Source: Tetracentron sinense
Taxonomy: Eukaryota; Streptophyta; Magnoliopsida; Trochodendrales; Trochodendraceae
Length of the DNA stretch: 64,000 nucleotides
Reading direction: 5' to 3'
NCBI GenBank assembly: GCA_015143295.1
Contig: CM026556.1
Coordinates: 22,754,547 to 22,818,546, forward strand
The position numbers were made by a program, and so were the translations under genes. The notes beneath the pieces are model-generated. The model was not told where the DNA came from, made no database searches, and worked only from the letters and a program-made list of their open reading frames with translations. Shown here piece by piece: positions 12,168 through 23,320 of this stretch (its first letter is position 1; each line of letters opens with the position of its first letter).

Positions 12168-12307
12168 AGGAGCTCTGCTTGAGGGAGTGACACGTTTGTA
12201 AATACCAAAAGAGGTTAGGGCAATTTAACAATATATATAATTACAACTTTGCCATCATTACAATGTAAAATGGGGAGCTCCGCTCAACGCCCTCAAGCAG
12301 AGCTCCT
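12168..12307. mobile_element. Small inverted-repeat element in the kinase promoter
   Basis: A perfect 18-bp inverted repeat, AGGAGCTCTGCTTGAGGG at 12168-12185 and its complement at 12290-12307, encloses about 104 bp. The right copy ends 77 bp before the kinase start codon. It may be a tiny MITE. No clear target duplication was found. Confidence 0.5.
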
Positions 12308-12312
12308 CTTTG

Positions 12313-12320
12313 TATTTAAA
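12313..12320 (+). promoter_or_regulatory. Possible TATA box of the receptor kinase
   Basis: TATTTAAA lies 65 bp upstream of the ATG, just outside the inverted-repeat element. The spacing would give a 5' leader of about 30-40 nt. Confidence 0.35.
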
Positions 12321-12384
12321 CTGATCCGAGTTTAATACTGGAATCAAAAGATTCAAAACCAACAAATCTTTCTTCCTCTCTTTC

Positions 12385-14751
12385 ATGGAGTCTCCATTCT
12401 CGATTCCTGTGTTCTTAGTCCTACTCTATCTGCTTACCAGTGTTACAGAATCTCGGATAAACTTAGGCTCTAGACTCTCCCCCACCATTCACCCCACTTC
12501 ATGGCTCTCATCTTCCGGCCGATTCGCTTTTGGGTTTTACGAGCAGAGCAACGGCTTTGCAATCGGGATTTGGTTGGTGGGTACTAACCCCGAGAAGAAG
12601 ACGGTTGTGTGGACGGCGAATCGAGATGACCCACCGGTCACCTCAAATGCTACACTGGACTTTACCAAGGATGGTAAGCTTCTGCTGCAAACCGTGCTAA
12701 GTGAAGAGAAACACATAGCTAGTGTTTCAGAGGCTGCGTCCTTGGCTTCGATGCTCGATTCTGGAAATTTCGTGCTCTACAATAACGATTCTAAAATCAT
12801 TTGGCAAAGCTTCAATTCTCCAACTGATACCATTTTGGGAGGTCAGAATCTGTGGGCAGGGCATCATTTGGTTTCTAGTTTTTCGGAAAAAAACCACTCG
12901 ACTGGACGGTTTGATCTCATTATGCAGCATGATGGGAAGCTTGTTCTGTACCCCTTAAACAGCGCCAACAGGCCAGCAGACGCTTACTGGGCCCCCGACA
13001 GCTATGGGTACCCCGAGCTACATCTATATCTCAACCAGAGTACTGGTGATCTACTACTTCGCGATAACACTGGTGTCAAGAGATTTCTAAGTTCGATTGA
13101 CAAAAAATTTCCCAACGACACCATCTTCCGTGCAACGGTTGACGTGGATGGGAATTTCCGCTTGTATTCGCATAGCTTCGAGGGCAATGGTAAACCCACG
13201 ATGACGAACGAGTGGTCAGCATTGGATAACCAGTGTTATGTTAACAGCTTCTGCGGCTTTAACAGCTACTGCACGTTCATGGACAACACTGCTGATTGCT
13301 TGTGTCTTAAAGGTTTTGAATTTGTCGACCCCAATGACAAGTCTAGAGGCTGCCAGAGCATCTTTACTAGAGAAAGCTGCAGAAACGGGAAGGGGAATGC
13401 CAAGGCGTATAACATCACTACTTTGGATAAGATGACGTGGGGAGACTATCCTTACTCTTATGCATCCATGACGGAAGAAGATTGCAGCAAGTCTTGTTTG
13501 GAAGAATGTAATTGTGAGGCGGCACTGTATGACGTCGACTATGGGAAATGCGGGAAACAAAAGCTCCCACTGAGATATATTAGAAGAGATCAATCACTGT
13601 CGACCAAGGCTTTCTTGAAATTGGGTAAAACAAGTATCCATGGTACTCATCCCATCCCAATGAACCCGCCCGTGGCGATTGATAGCAAGAAAGCAAATGT
13701 CCTAATTCTTGTTGTAACTTTAGGTTTTATTATATGCTCTTTTGTTGCAATCTCAGTCTCTGGTTATTTCATCTACAAAGAACGAGTCTATCGGTATAGA
13801 AGGCTATTGGGAAATGGAAATTTGGGTCTCAGAGAAGAGCTTACTCTGCGGATGTTTTCCTACAATGAGCTCGTGAAAGCAACAGACGGGTTCAAGGAAG
13901 AGTTGGGTAGGGGATCTTTTGGAGCAGTCTATAAAGGGGTCCTCTCTAGAGGAAGCAAACTTGTTGCAGTAAAGAGACTGGAGAAGGTAGTGGAAGAAGG
14001 AGAAAGGGAGTTTCGCGCAGAGATGAGAGCAATAGGGAGAACCCATCATAGGAACTTGGTAAGGTTGTTTGGCTATTGTGCTGAGGACTCCAAGAGGCTC
14101 CTAGTTTATGAGTTCATGAGCAATGGATCACTTGCAGACAGTCTCTTCAAGGCCAAAAGACGCCCCAAGTGGGATGAAAGAGTAAGAATTGCACTTGATG
14201 TAGCCAGAGGGATCCTCTATCTACACGAGGAGTGCGAGACACCTATAATTCATTGTGATATTAAGCCTCAAAACATACTTATAGATGATTTTTGGACAGC
14301 TAAGATCTCAGATTTTGGGTTGGCAAAGTTGTTGATGCCGAATCAAACAAGAACTTTCACTGGCGTCAGAGGAACGAGAGGGTACTTGGCACCAGAATGG
14401 CAGAAGAACACCCCGATATCAGTGAAGGCCGATATATATAGCTTCGGCGTTGTGCTGTTGGAGATCATATGTTGCAGAAGGAACTTGGAGGTTTTTGTAT
14501 CAAGAACAGATGAGATTGTTCTTTCTACTTGGGTTTATAACTGCTTTGTGGACAGACAATTGGATAAGCTTGTGGGGGGTGAAGAAGTAGACAAGAATAC
14601 ATTGGAAACGATGGTTAAGGTGGGACTATGGTGCATTCAAGACGAACCTCATCTTCGTCCTTCGATGAAGAATGTGATCTTGATGTTACAGGGGATTATG
14701 GATGTACCAGTCCCTCCATCTCCAACTCCCTCCTCCATGACCTCTTCATGA
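12385..14751 (+). CDS. LECRK: G-type lectin S-receptor-like Ser/Thr kinase (LECRK/RLK1 type)
   Basis: A 788-residue, intronless receptor kinase, full length for the LECRK/RLK1 family. It has a signal peptide (about 1-23), a bulb-type mannose-binding lectin region (about 25-150, with VVWTANRDDPP and WQSF), a Cys-rich EGF-like segment (about 282-313), a PAN/apple domain (about 333-415, with EEDCSKSCLEECNCEAALY) and one membrane helix (about 438-463). The kinase begins at LGRGSFGAVYKG (about 507). Catalytic parts are present: the AVKRL lysine (about 529), HCDIKPQN (about 623), DFG (about 644) and APEW (about 669). HCD instead of HRD makes it a non-RD kinase, typical of immune receptors. The product should be a plasma membrane receptor. 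Its ligand cannot be told. The first ATG precedes the signal peptide directly. The gene looks intact. Confidence 0.95.
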   Translation: MESPFSIPVFLVLLYLLTSVTESRINLGSRLSPTIHPTSWLSSSGRFAFGFYEQSNGFAIGIWLVGTNPEKKTVVWTANRDDPPVTSNATLDFTKDGKLLLQTVLSEEKHIASVSEAASLASMLDSGNFVLYNNDSKIIWQSFNSPTDTILGGQNLWAGHHLVSSFSEKNHSTGRFDLIMQHDGKLVLYPLNSANRPADAYWAPDSYGYPELHLYLNQSTGDLLLRDNTGVKRFLSSIDKKFPNDTIFRATVDVDGNFRLYSHSFEGNGKPTMTNEWSALDNQCYVNSFCGFNSYCTFMDNTADCLCLKGFEFVDPNDKSRGCQSIFTRESCRNGKGNAKAYNITTLDKMTWGDYPYSYASMTEEDCSKSCLEECNCEAALYDVDYGKCGKQKLPLRYIRRDQSLSTKAFLKLGKTSIHGTHPIPMNPPVAIDSKKANVLILVVTLGFIICSFVAISVSGYFIYKERVYRYRRLLGNGNLGLREELTLRMFSYNELVKATDGFKEELGRGSFGAVYKGVLSRGSKLVAVKRLEKVVEEGEREFRAEMRAIGRTHHRNLVRLFGYCAEDSKRLLVYEFMSNGSLADSLFKAKRRPKWDERVRIALDVARGILYLHEECETPIIHCDIKPQNILIDDFWTAKISDFGLAKLLMPNQTRTFTGVRGTRGYLAPEWQKNTPISVKADIYSFGVVLLEIICCRRNLEVFVSRTDEIVLSTWVYNCFVDRQLDKLVGGEEVDKNTLETMVKVGLWCIQDEPHLRPSMKNVILMLQGIMDVPVPPSPTPSSMTSS

Positions 14752-15137
14752 GATGTAAACTCTATTAATCTGTGAAGGAAACGTACGTATGCTGCTTTTA
14801 TGATTTTTCTTTTCGTTTTTTCGCTTTTTTTTTTCCCTGATTTGTATGTACGTCCTTCTCTTCTCTTTATAATGAAAATGGATGTGGGAACCTTGCTTTT
14901 ATGATATATTTCCTGATTTTCATGTATTTCCCTCTTTATAATGAAAATGCATATGTGGGCATCTTCCACAAAATAACTTAGATTTCTGCACTTTTCCCAA
15001 ATATATTTGCAAGGGTATGTATGGTATGGTATGGCCGACATAGCCAATTGTGCATTGCATTGGCATGTCTTAATTTTGTAATTTCAGAGTTGCTTCTCAT
15101 TTGTTACCTTCTATAGATAAAGATTAACTCAAAACAA

Positions 15138-15161
15138 CCCCCCCCCCCCCCCCCCCCCCCC
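15138..15161. repeat. Poly-C tract (24 C)
   Basis: An uninterrupted C run in the 3' flank of the kinase. Copy 2 has only a short C run at the same place (about 24670). Confidence 0.9.
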
Positions 15162-15284
15162 ACCCCCATCTTCTGCAGCAGCTCTGTTCTGAAACTCAAG
15201 ATAAAGTCATTACCTCTCAAGATAAACCCCCTTCGAACCTTTAAGTACAAATAAAAGGACCTACTAGAAACAGAATTCACACCA

Positions 15285-15450
15285 AAGGTGGTTTAAATAT
15301 TTTTTTAAATTAACCTTGCTTAGGGATTCACTCACTCATGTGATTTACTTTTTTTTATAAAAAATTTCCAAAAATCAAGGTTTTATTATGTAACTAGGGA
15401 TGAGTAAATCTTAACTACATTTAGTGAGTATCAAATATGACACACGTACC
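15285..15450. mobile_element. Degenerate family A MITE (copy 1)
   Basis: Arms TTAACCTTGCTTAGGGATTCACTCACTC and the complementary ATGAGTAAATCTTAACTAC surround an A/T centre. The same remnant is at 25180-25370 in the duplicate, so insertion preceded the duplication. Confidence 0.5.
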
Positions 15451-15889
15451 GCGAGCTTGGAGGTGTGCATGTACTGCTCGACAATACATGCTCTCACCTC
15501 TACTGTCAAATGCCTCCCACTGTGTAATACTCGGACATCTGGCAAAGAAAAATCGTTGCCAAAGATGAAAGACAACGTGGGCCCGTATCATTAAGGTACA
15601 TCTCATTATGACATATGGCCTCGGATTGTCTCTGGCGAAGCCAGAAAGGGCTCTCGGGGTTCCATACATTGTGCGGCAGCTGGCAGAAAATGGGGAGAAA
15701 TCATTTATTTTCTTCCCATGATTTTTGACTTCTCCCCATTTGATATCTCTCCACCTTATTCTCACACACTTATCGCCACATGTCTACATGATTTTGGCTT
15801 CTCCACCACTTATCCTCTATTCTATGGAACCCGAGACAAGCTATTTCTGGCTTCACCAGAGACATTATGACAGTATATTTAGAGATCGG

Positions 15890-16115
15890 CTGATCGCGAC
15901 CTTAAGTAATCACACACAGGTCAACACATTTACCTTTTAACACTTATGAATCTTTGTTAAGATTTTCAACAATGTAACTTTGTTTTTGTTTATTTTTTTT
16001 AAATCAACCCTAAGGTTAAAATTTTCAACCATGGGGTTAATTTTTTTTTCTCTAAGAACTGAGGCTAGTTTGCTGAACCCTAAGATTTAGTGAATCTTAA
16101 CCACTATTTTTTTTG
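15890..16115. mobile_element. Degenerate related MITE (copy 1)
   Basis: The left arm begins near GGTCAACACATTTACC with a GTTAAGATTTTCAAC block. The right arm is TTAGTGAATCTTAACCAC. The matching remnant in copy 2 lies at about 25590-25800. Confidence 0.45.
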
Positions 16116-16333
16116 TTGGTATTTCAATTTAAATCACTGACGATAGTTAACGGAAGTAGGGTCTGGCCTCTCTTTGTCCATACTTTAACGGAATTAGATC
16201 CTGGAAGGTGAGGAAAGTGGACTTAGCATTGGTGAATATGTAATTAACTCAAAAAAAATTAAAAAATTAAAAGAAGAAGGAAAGTATGTGGGTAAATGCG
16301 CCGGATCTAAGTCTATGTCAATGTCAACCGGGG

Positions 16334-16478
16334 CCTAAATCAATTAATAGTTGGACTACAAAGGCAAGATATTGTCCAGCTAGGGTCCAAGCTTTGATTG
16401 AGAGGTCCTAAATCAATTAATAGTTGGACTACAAAGGCAAGATATTTCCAGGTAGGGTCCAAGCTTTGATTGAGAGGT
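16334..16478. repeat. Tandem duplication of about 73 bp
   Basis: Two adjacent copies start CCTAAATCAATTAATAG and end TTGATTGAGAGGT. Copy 2 of the segmental duplication has one unit only (about 26673-26723). Confidence 0.8.
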
Positions 16479-16526
16479 CCGTATCATCTTGGAAAGAAGT
16501 GGCTTGACTTCTCTTTTTCGTAGACT

Positions 16527-17600
16527 TGTGTTACGATCATCTCTCGTCCAGTGCACTGCAAATGGTCATGACCATGACCATGACCATGACCGGTGAATTT
16601 GTAAACTGTGTATACGTGAGTCTTGTAAAGTATTCGGGATATGTTTGTAAATACTTTTTGTAGTCAAGGGTAGTTTAGATATAAAAGTTTGAGCAAAGTT
16701 ATAAATAGTTAGTATGACTCCTTCAATAGGGAGAATGTTTCTTTCTGAAAATGGGTCAAATGTTTATTTTCCTACCATGAAGAGAGGTGAGCAATGTGAG
16801 TCCTTTTACATGTCCCTTGTGAAGTTCCTAGCAAGCTCAATCTCCTTATAATTGTAGTCTATAACCCGATGTCTTAAGGATCAATAGAGCTTCAACTTGT
16901 CTCGGATGGCTTAAGTGTTGCTATAGGTTACTTTACATTACCCTTTACTGACTTAGCGTGTTTGTCACTTGAGGGAACATTCCTCGGGTGAGTGTATTGT
17001 GATTGGCTCACTTGCAGGTGTAGCCGTGTGATGCACGGTCGCTTTGCTTAACATGGTATTCATGACAATTGGAATCAAAGCGGTCATTGTGATCCTTTAG
17101 AAAGTTGAAATCATGCCCCCGAGACCGAAACGAATGAACAAAGAGTGGATTGAGGACCTCGAGTCGCAAACATCACAACTCCACGGACTTGCAGACGGAC
17201 TTGCACGACTTACCGAGCGTGTTGATGGGATCGAGATGGAGAAAAACAACGTTGCAAGTGCTACAAAGGTGCTTAGCAAGGACTTTAGGGCTATGGTAGA
17301 AGCCCTACAAGCCAAACTTGGTGACCTTTCAGTAAAGGTGAACATTCTCATGAGAGCAATGGGGTCGGCTAGCCCAACCAAGGGTAAAACTTCCAAGATT
17401 TGAGTTCCAGAACCAAAACTATGTTGTGCCCGTGAACTCGAGAACTTCTTGTTCAATATGGAACATACTTTAGGGTTGTTAGGCTCGACTCGGAAGCGAC
17501 CAAAGTTACTACCAAAGTTACTACGGCCACTACGTATTTGGTGGGTGATGCCAAATTATGTTGGTGAACAAAATATGATGATATGGTTAGTGATTGTTGC
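16527..17600 (+). mobile_element. Fossil LTR plus gag start of a Ty3/gypsy-like element (copy 1)
   Basis: An LTR-like sequence (start uncertain, about 16527) ends CATGACA at 17067. A primer-site-like TGGAATCAAAGC (17070-17081) and a gag N-terminus from 17113 follow. The gag has a coiled-coil-like heptad region, then a retrotransposon gag segment near 17430-17595. The rest of the element is missing. It is truncated and broken. The duplicate at 26740-27360 holds the same LTR. Confidence 0.65.
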
Positions 17601-17635
17601 ACTAATGACTCTAATTGGGTTTTGTTATTGTAACT

Positions 17636-17829
17636 TTAGGTTTTGTTAGAACAATTTCTCAAATCTTTTGGCACACTATCTGTGAAGTGATTACTGTCAG
17701 CAGTTAACTCAATAAGATTTCCACCTTCACATAACTGTTGCGGTAAATCTCCGGAGAAGTAGTTAACAATTAATAAGAGTGCAAGCAAAGATGTTATCTT
17801 TCCTAGCTCTTGAGGTATTGGGCCATACA
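17636..17829 (-). pseudogene. LRR receptor kinase fragment, piece 3 (3'-most)
   Basis: Minus-strand leucine-rich repeats (GPIPQELGKITSL, LPQQLCEGGNLIELTADSN, VPKDLRNCSN) resemble the MIK2/MDIS1-interacting LRR receptor kinase group. The piece continues 20245-20887 across the solo LTR at 17830-20239. It stops near 17640 without reaching a membrane or kinase domain, so this host gene is truncated. Confidence 0.85.
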
Positions 17830-20239
17830 TGTAACGACCCCAAATTCCTACAAGGACTTTGGAATCGTCACATTACTTAAACCTGCTTAAAAACCATGAA
17901 TACAAGACATACTACACGAGTCTCCAAAAATGAGGATAATAAAATTCCGATCATAAAAAAAATCAAACCATCCTATACAATGATAGTCCACACACTATGG
18001 TTCCTCATAAATGAAATAGTCTAAAACATCCACACGGTAAATAACTAAGGCAACATCAACTAGAAGTCAAAAGTCTAATACAAGCATCTCTTCCAAAACA
18101 AAATGCTAAAACTGCTCAATAGGGATAACTGTCAAAATCCCTAGCCTCTTCCTCAGGAAGCTCACCTTCCTCCCCCTCTTCGACGTAAACCTCCTCGGTC
18201 CACCGTTCTCCTCCTAAACCTGAAGACAATAATAGGTCGACTGAGCATGGAATACTCAGTGGATAAACAAACTAACAACAACATAAAATAGCATGAGCAA
18301 TAACAATATCATAACTCGGTTTATTTAAGCTTAATCATAATAACTTCACGTAAAAAATAGGCATAATCAGAGTGCGTAGCATATAACATATCATAACATC
18401 ATCTTGACTCGTGTACTTGTGCAATTCTTATCCATGAACTTATCTTAACATATGCTTAGACTTATACATGCATGATTCATAGTATTTTGTCCCGGCAACG
18501 CATAATTCATAGTGTTCAACAACGCGTAGAGTGAATGTTCGTAATGGGAGGTCATTCTTTCATTGCGTAACATGAGTGCGACAACGCGTAGAATGGATGT
18601 TCATAGTGGGGGATCATTCTTTCATGGCATAATTCGTGACATGTTCATATCCAATCCATGCATACTTGTGAGACAAGTGGACTCAAGAGACTTGAATACT
18701 TACCATGCAAGTGCACGTGTGCTTGAGTGTCATGATTGGAATTCAAATGAGTCATCCCTTAGATTTCAATCTTCCGTTAGGAAACTCCGCTAGGTTACAT
18801 CTCCCTAGTTAGAGAATTCCCAACGTGGAGGATTTTCCTCTAAGGTTTGGCCTACTCGAAGACCGATCACCATACAAGTTAATAGAGCATAATTTATCAT
18901 AATAACACAATATTCATTTAACTTAATTTCTTCATAATCAAAAGCACCATACTAATATTTAGCATTCTCAGACATTTCAACAAACATGTAGAGTGCATTA
19001 ATTATAAATACTTTGCCATTTCCCGTTCTTAACATTTCATCACACAATAATCCATCCACACAACCCAAACATACTCCATATCTATACATTCATCCCAATC
19101 CTCCATAGTATTTCCCTTCCTCCGTTCAATCCATCCATAGCATAAATCTATTTTCATCTCTAGTAAGCTTAATCCATACATAATTAGGGAAAACAAATCA
19201 AATTATCATTTCTATCATTCATATTAAACTAATATTCATCAAACTTCATTAATAGAGTTGAGTTAGGGAGTTTATCGACCTTAGGAATCCTTCCCTTAGA
19301 TTCAAAACGCTCCCGAGGTAATTTGGGGAAGCTTTGAGGACGATCTCTAAGCTTTTCTCTCAATCTTCTAGCAATCCCCTTCTTCTCCAAGCAACCCTTC
19401 TCTCAAAACCCTAGGTTTCCTCCCCCTTTTTGCCAAATTAGGTTAGAAATAGGTAGAGCATTTTAATATCTCGAGTAGGACCCCCTATTTATAGCCCCAA
19501 GGGTTGAGGACCAAAAAGTCCTTACTAAAATTCTGTAAAAATCACGAAAGACCGAGCGATCGGTGGTTATGACCGATCGATCGGTTCTCAACTGAGCGAT
19601 CGGTGCTCTTGACCGGTCGATCGGTCAAAAAAGCACTCTCTGGAAATTTTTCCCATACAAAATTCTGGACCAGTCGATAGATACCGATCGATCGGTTTTG
19701 GACCGATCGATCGCTACTTCTGACAGAGCGATCGGTACTTTGCAGATTTTTGACCCGCTTTACTGTTTCGGCCATAACTTTTGACTCGTTCGTCGGATTT
19801 CGACGATTCAACTTGCGTTGGATTCGTCTTTCGAAAAAGAACATTTCTGACATTTAAAATTTCCAAATTCCCTTTTATTTATGGACCAAATTGTCCCCAA
19901 AGTTGATTGATCTGTAATTCCATCTGACAAAACCTCGGAAAACCCATTTTTGACTTAGCTTAGACTAAAAATAAGGAAAAACATTAAACATGAATCTCGA
20001 AGAGGGTTCCAATACCTTTCTAATGGTTTAAGAATCACTCAATTCCAATAAACGGTGTCAAAACTAGAGCTTCCTAAAGTTTAGAGTGTGATATGACATT
20101 CCTGAACTAGAAGTTTGATTAAACCTTAATCACACTACACCCATTAGATATACAATATAATAAACATTAAAACATCACAAGGACTATAATACCCCTAATG
20201 TAATGCAATAAAAACATGAAAAAAATTCGGGTCTCTACA
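17830..20239 (-). mobile_element. Solo LTR (gypsy, same group as element 2)
   Basis: 2410 bp, read on the minus strand from TGTAGAGACCC to GGGGTCGTTACA, flanked by the perfect target duplication ATACA (17825-17829 and 20240-20244). It has the shared order: core at 19764-19850; palindrome cluster at 19551-19737; TATA (CTATAAATAG) at 19485-19494; a two-copy repeat at 18460-18625; hairpin at 18240-18260; acidic segment at about 18125-18225. No internal region remains, so it arose by LTR-LTR recombination. Confidence 0.93.
18460..18625 (-). repeat. Two-copy tandem repeat in the solo LTR
   Basis: Two copies of a unit with CAACGCGTAGA, then ATGTTCRTARTGGG and ATCATTCTTTCAT, spaced about 70-75 bp. 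It sits where other LTR families here carry minisatellites. Confidence 0.65.
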
Positions 20240-20244
20240 ATACA

Positions 20245-20887
20245 ATTGATTCTTGAATAGGTGTAGATCGACTAGGTTGCTGCAATTAATTATAGCAGGA
20301 GGGATCAACCCTGTGAGATTGTTCATGGATACACCTAGGCACTCTAAAGATTTTAAATATCCTTTCTGTGGAGGAATTGAACTAGAAATCTGATTGTTAG
20401 TGAGGAACAAACCATTAAGCTTGGTCAAGTTTCCAATTGCAGAAGGAATAGAACCTGTTAGAAGGTTATTAGAGAGTATAGATAATTCAAACTTACCATA
20501 TTTCCAATTTCCAAAGGAATTTTCCCTGAAATCTGATTTGTATTTACGTCTAGCTAGTAAGATTAGGCTGCTCAAATTACATAGAGGTATAGGAATCAGA
20601 CCTATAAGATCATTATGACTAAAATTGAGCTCAACCAGATTTTTCAAATTACCTATAGCTTGAGGGATCAGGCCAGTAAGCTTGTTCCCACCTAGGTCCA
20701 TCCAAACTAAGTTTTTAACAGTATCAATGTTGGCGGGTATTGAACCACTGAGCTAATTTTCATAGAGATATAGGAGGGAAAGATTGCTCAAATTACATAG
20801 AGTTGGAGGGATCAGACCAGTGAATTTGTATGTTCCTAAATTTAATCTAAACAAATTATTCAAGTTTCTCATTTCTTAAGGTATTGA
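20245..20887 (-). pseudogene. LRR receptor kinase fragment, piece 2
   Basis: At least seven 24-residue plant LRR units on the minus strand, for example LGGNKLTGLIPQAIGNLKNL, LSNNLLTGSIPSAIGNLTKL and MNNLTGLIPPAIINCSNL. The units run on from 23066-23315 and into 17636-17829 once the two solo LTRs are discounted. One unit (near 20520-20580) is disturbed and a stop precedes the run at 20753, so this host gene is not functional. Confidence 0.9.
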
Positions 20888-23060
20888 TGTAACGCCCCAA
20901 AATTGTAAATAATAAAATCATGCGTTTATTGGTCCTTAACTGGGGTTACATATTTGAGTGTTTGTTAAATTAATAAAAGTGAGTTTTGCTCGGGATTGAA
21001 GTGCACCGAGGAAATCTTAGTGATTTTTCTCAAAAATTGTACACAATGTGCTAGTCGACTGTCGGGACATAACCCTATCATATTGGTTCCGTCAGGTATC
21101 ATTTCGCGGGACTGCGGGGCCATTATGTGTGATAAAATTGAGAAAAATCGGAAAATTAGTGGGTTTTGTAGTTTTCTTCCGGACTAAAGTACAGTTGTCA
21201 AAACTTAGTATTTTTCCCCGAAATTTTTACAACAGGTGTCGGACTACCCGAAGTTTCGTCAAGATCGGATGACATTTGGTAGGGTTTTGGAGGCTTGTAT
21301 GTGCGAAAAATCGGAAAACCGATCAAATCAGTCAAATGCCACACCAATGTGAGTCATGCCTGTTGCACACGATTCCATCCCGTTGCCTATATAAAGGCTT
21401 GATCTCATCCATTTCGCACAATGGGTTTTCTTATTTTGAGAATTTTGAGCTGAAGCTTTGTTCGTGGCGTTTCTAGAGAGAGAAACTAGAGAGAGAGAAG
21501 AGGAGAGAGAAAGTGGAGGGGGTAGTTGCATGCGTACTACCCCGGGGTTCCTCTCTGGATGGGTCAGAAGAGGGCTGCAGTCGGGTCTATCGGGGTTACC
21601 TTCGTGGTGGGACGTCTAGGAGTGGTGACATTGGATGTCATGGTTCCTCCGTAAGACTAGTTAGAAGAGGCCGGTAGGCAGGTTGGCCGTGGGTTCCTTC
21701 TGGACTGATATTCAGTTGAGATGATGGCGAAAACACGAGATGTGGTCGGCCAGTGGATTTGAGGAGTTTGTTCTTGTCAGGAGAGGTTGGTCTGTTTGTC
21801 TAGGTCGTCCGTGGTTCATCTTGAATTAGGTCAGGAGTGGCAGCATTGGATGTCATGGTTCCTCCGGGACCGGTAGTCAAGAGATGTCGGAGTCCTAGGG
21901 AGTGAGTGGCTGAGCATCCGATGGTGTATAGGCCGGGGGTTCCTCTTTGGATGGGTCAGAAGAGGGCGGCAGCCGGGTCTATCGGGGTTACCTTTGTAGT
22001 GGGACTTCTAGGAGTGGTGGCATTGGATGTCATGGTTCCTCCATAAGACTAGCCAGAAGAGGCTGGTAGGCAGGTTGGCCGCAGGTTCCTTCTGGACTGA
22101 TATCCAGCTGAGATGGCAGCGAATACACGAGATGTGGTCGTCCAGTGGATTTGAGGAGTTTGTTCTTGTAGGGCAGGTGCCCGTGTGGTATGAAATCTTC
22201 GGTTTCGCAGTTTGTTGAACCGGAGTGCTCATGTGTCGTAATAGTTAGTCGAGCTGGAGTGCTTAGGTTGGTATTGAATCTTTGGATTCAGGGTTGTACG
22301 AGCAGGTGTGCTCAAAGTATTAGTGAATCTTCGGATTCTAAGTTGGTTTTTGGGTGGAGTACCCAAAGTTCAGTCTTGATCAGGTATATATTACCCAAGA
22401 TTGTGTAAGTAAATCTAAAAGACTCAAGTGATGATTGGACAAGGGTCCAAGTATGTATAGTGCAAATAAAATTGTGCATGGGCCTACGGCCAGTTAATTG
22501 AGTCGAAAGACTTGAAAAATAACATGATTGTTGTGTGTAATGTTAAAATGAATTTATAACTGGATATCTTCGAGACTGGGAATCTAGTGTTGGGTGAAAT
22601 AGCTCTGTGTGACCGTGTCTCACATTATAACCTGGATATATTATTATACTGTATCATAACACTGGATTGTACTATTATGTTGTTATTGATGCATGTTAAT
22701 TCATGGAAAATAGTATAGATGGACTGTGGTTTTTATTGGGCTTCATAGCTCACTAATGTTTTATGTCAACGGATACAGGAGCTGCTGAGCAATAGGTGTG
22801 GACCTTTTTGGATTTTGGATAGAGACTACCCGGCGCGTTAGTGGTGCCTACGTTTTGTAAACAGACATAAATGTAATTAATACAGGTATTTGTTTTATGG
22901 TGATGGCTATTGTGATGACCAGTGATGATTTGCATCATTGGGGGCAAAGTTTGAAATTTCCAGTAATTTTCGTGAGCAAAATTTTCCGCTGCATTGGTAT
23001 GAATGACTGGGCGCGCGTCACGGAACACGATTCCCTAAGGCGCGGGTTCAGGGCGTCACA
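20888..23060 (+). mobile_element. Solo LTR, second gypsy family
   Basis: 2173 bp, from TGTAACGCCCC to GGGCGTCACA, with the perfect target duplication ATTGA (20883-20887 and 23061-23065). TATATAAA at 21388-21395 and a GA-rich leader after it set the orientation. It holds a 230-bp block present twice (21541-21770 and 21933-22165). It lacks the CTGAGTATTCCATGCTCAG hairpin, so it belongs to a different lineage from the other LTRs. Confidence 0.9.
21541..22165 (+). repeat. Tandem duplication (period about 390 bp) in solo LTR
   Basis: GGGGTTCCTCTCTGGATGGG and the 200 bp after it recur 390 bp downstream with a few changes; a diverged piece near 21840 repeats part of it again. Confidence 0.8.
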
Positions 23061-23065
23061 ATTGA

Positions 23066-23315
23066 ACCACTAAGTTAATTATAAGAAATGTCGAGCTCGA
23101 CTAGTTGAGTGAGATTAGCAATAGAATGTTGTAAAATGCCTGCGACATAATTCAAAGATAAGTCAAGGTGGGTGAGTTTTGAAAGAACACCAATATGGAC
23201 TGGGATGGTTCCAAAGATTGCATTGTTACTCAGATTGAGACAGACGAGATTGGGAAGTGATGAGAAGTTCAAAGCGTCAAGTTTACCTTGCAAGCGCAAA
23301 TTCATCAATCGTCAA
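23066..23315 (-). pseudogene. LRR receptor kinase fragment, piece 1 (5'-most)
   Basis: Minus-strand LRR units (LQGKLDALNFSSLPNLVCLN, LSNNAIFGTIPVHIGVLSKL, LDLSLNYVAGILQHSIANL) are typical of the first repeats of a MIK2-like receptor. The coding text ends at about 23316-23320, exactly where the plus-strand lectin-kinase duplicate starts. The signal peptide and N-terminal cap are missing. Confidence 0.85.
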
Positions 23316-23320
23316 GTTTA

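Larger units (their letters stand above)
13671..17131. repeat. Segmental duplication, copy 1
   Basis: From CGTGGCGATT at codon 429 of the receptor kinase to GAGACCGAAAC in a retroelement gag, this block matches 23321-27360 at high identity, including the kinase 3' UTR, C-rich tract, MITE remnants and an LTR fossil. Copy 1 keeps the kinase intact. It lacks the two MITEs and the insertion near 26037-26672 seen in copy 2. Confidence 0.9.

Noticed and set aside
12727-13593. Minus-strand open frames inside the receptor kinase (12727-12930, 13002-13199, 13216-13593)
   Set aside because: Shadows of the plus-strand coding region; no homology recognised.
15421-15765. 114-residue minus-strand open frame
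   Set aside because: Overlaps MITE remnant and duplicated non-coding flank; the duplicate copy does not keep the frame.
17610-17650. Match of GTAACTTTAGGTTTT to the kinase membrane-segment codons as a third duplicate edge
   Set aside because: Only about 15 bp match; too short to distinguish from chance.
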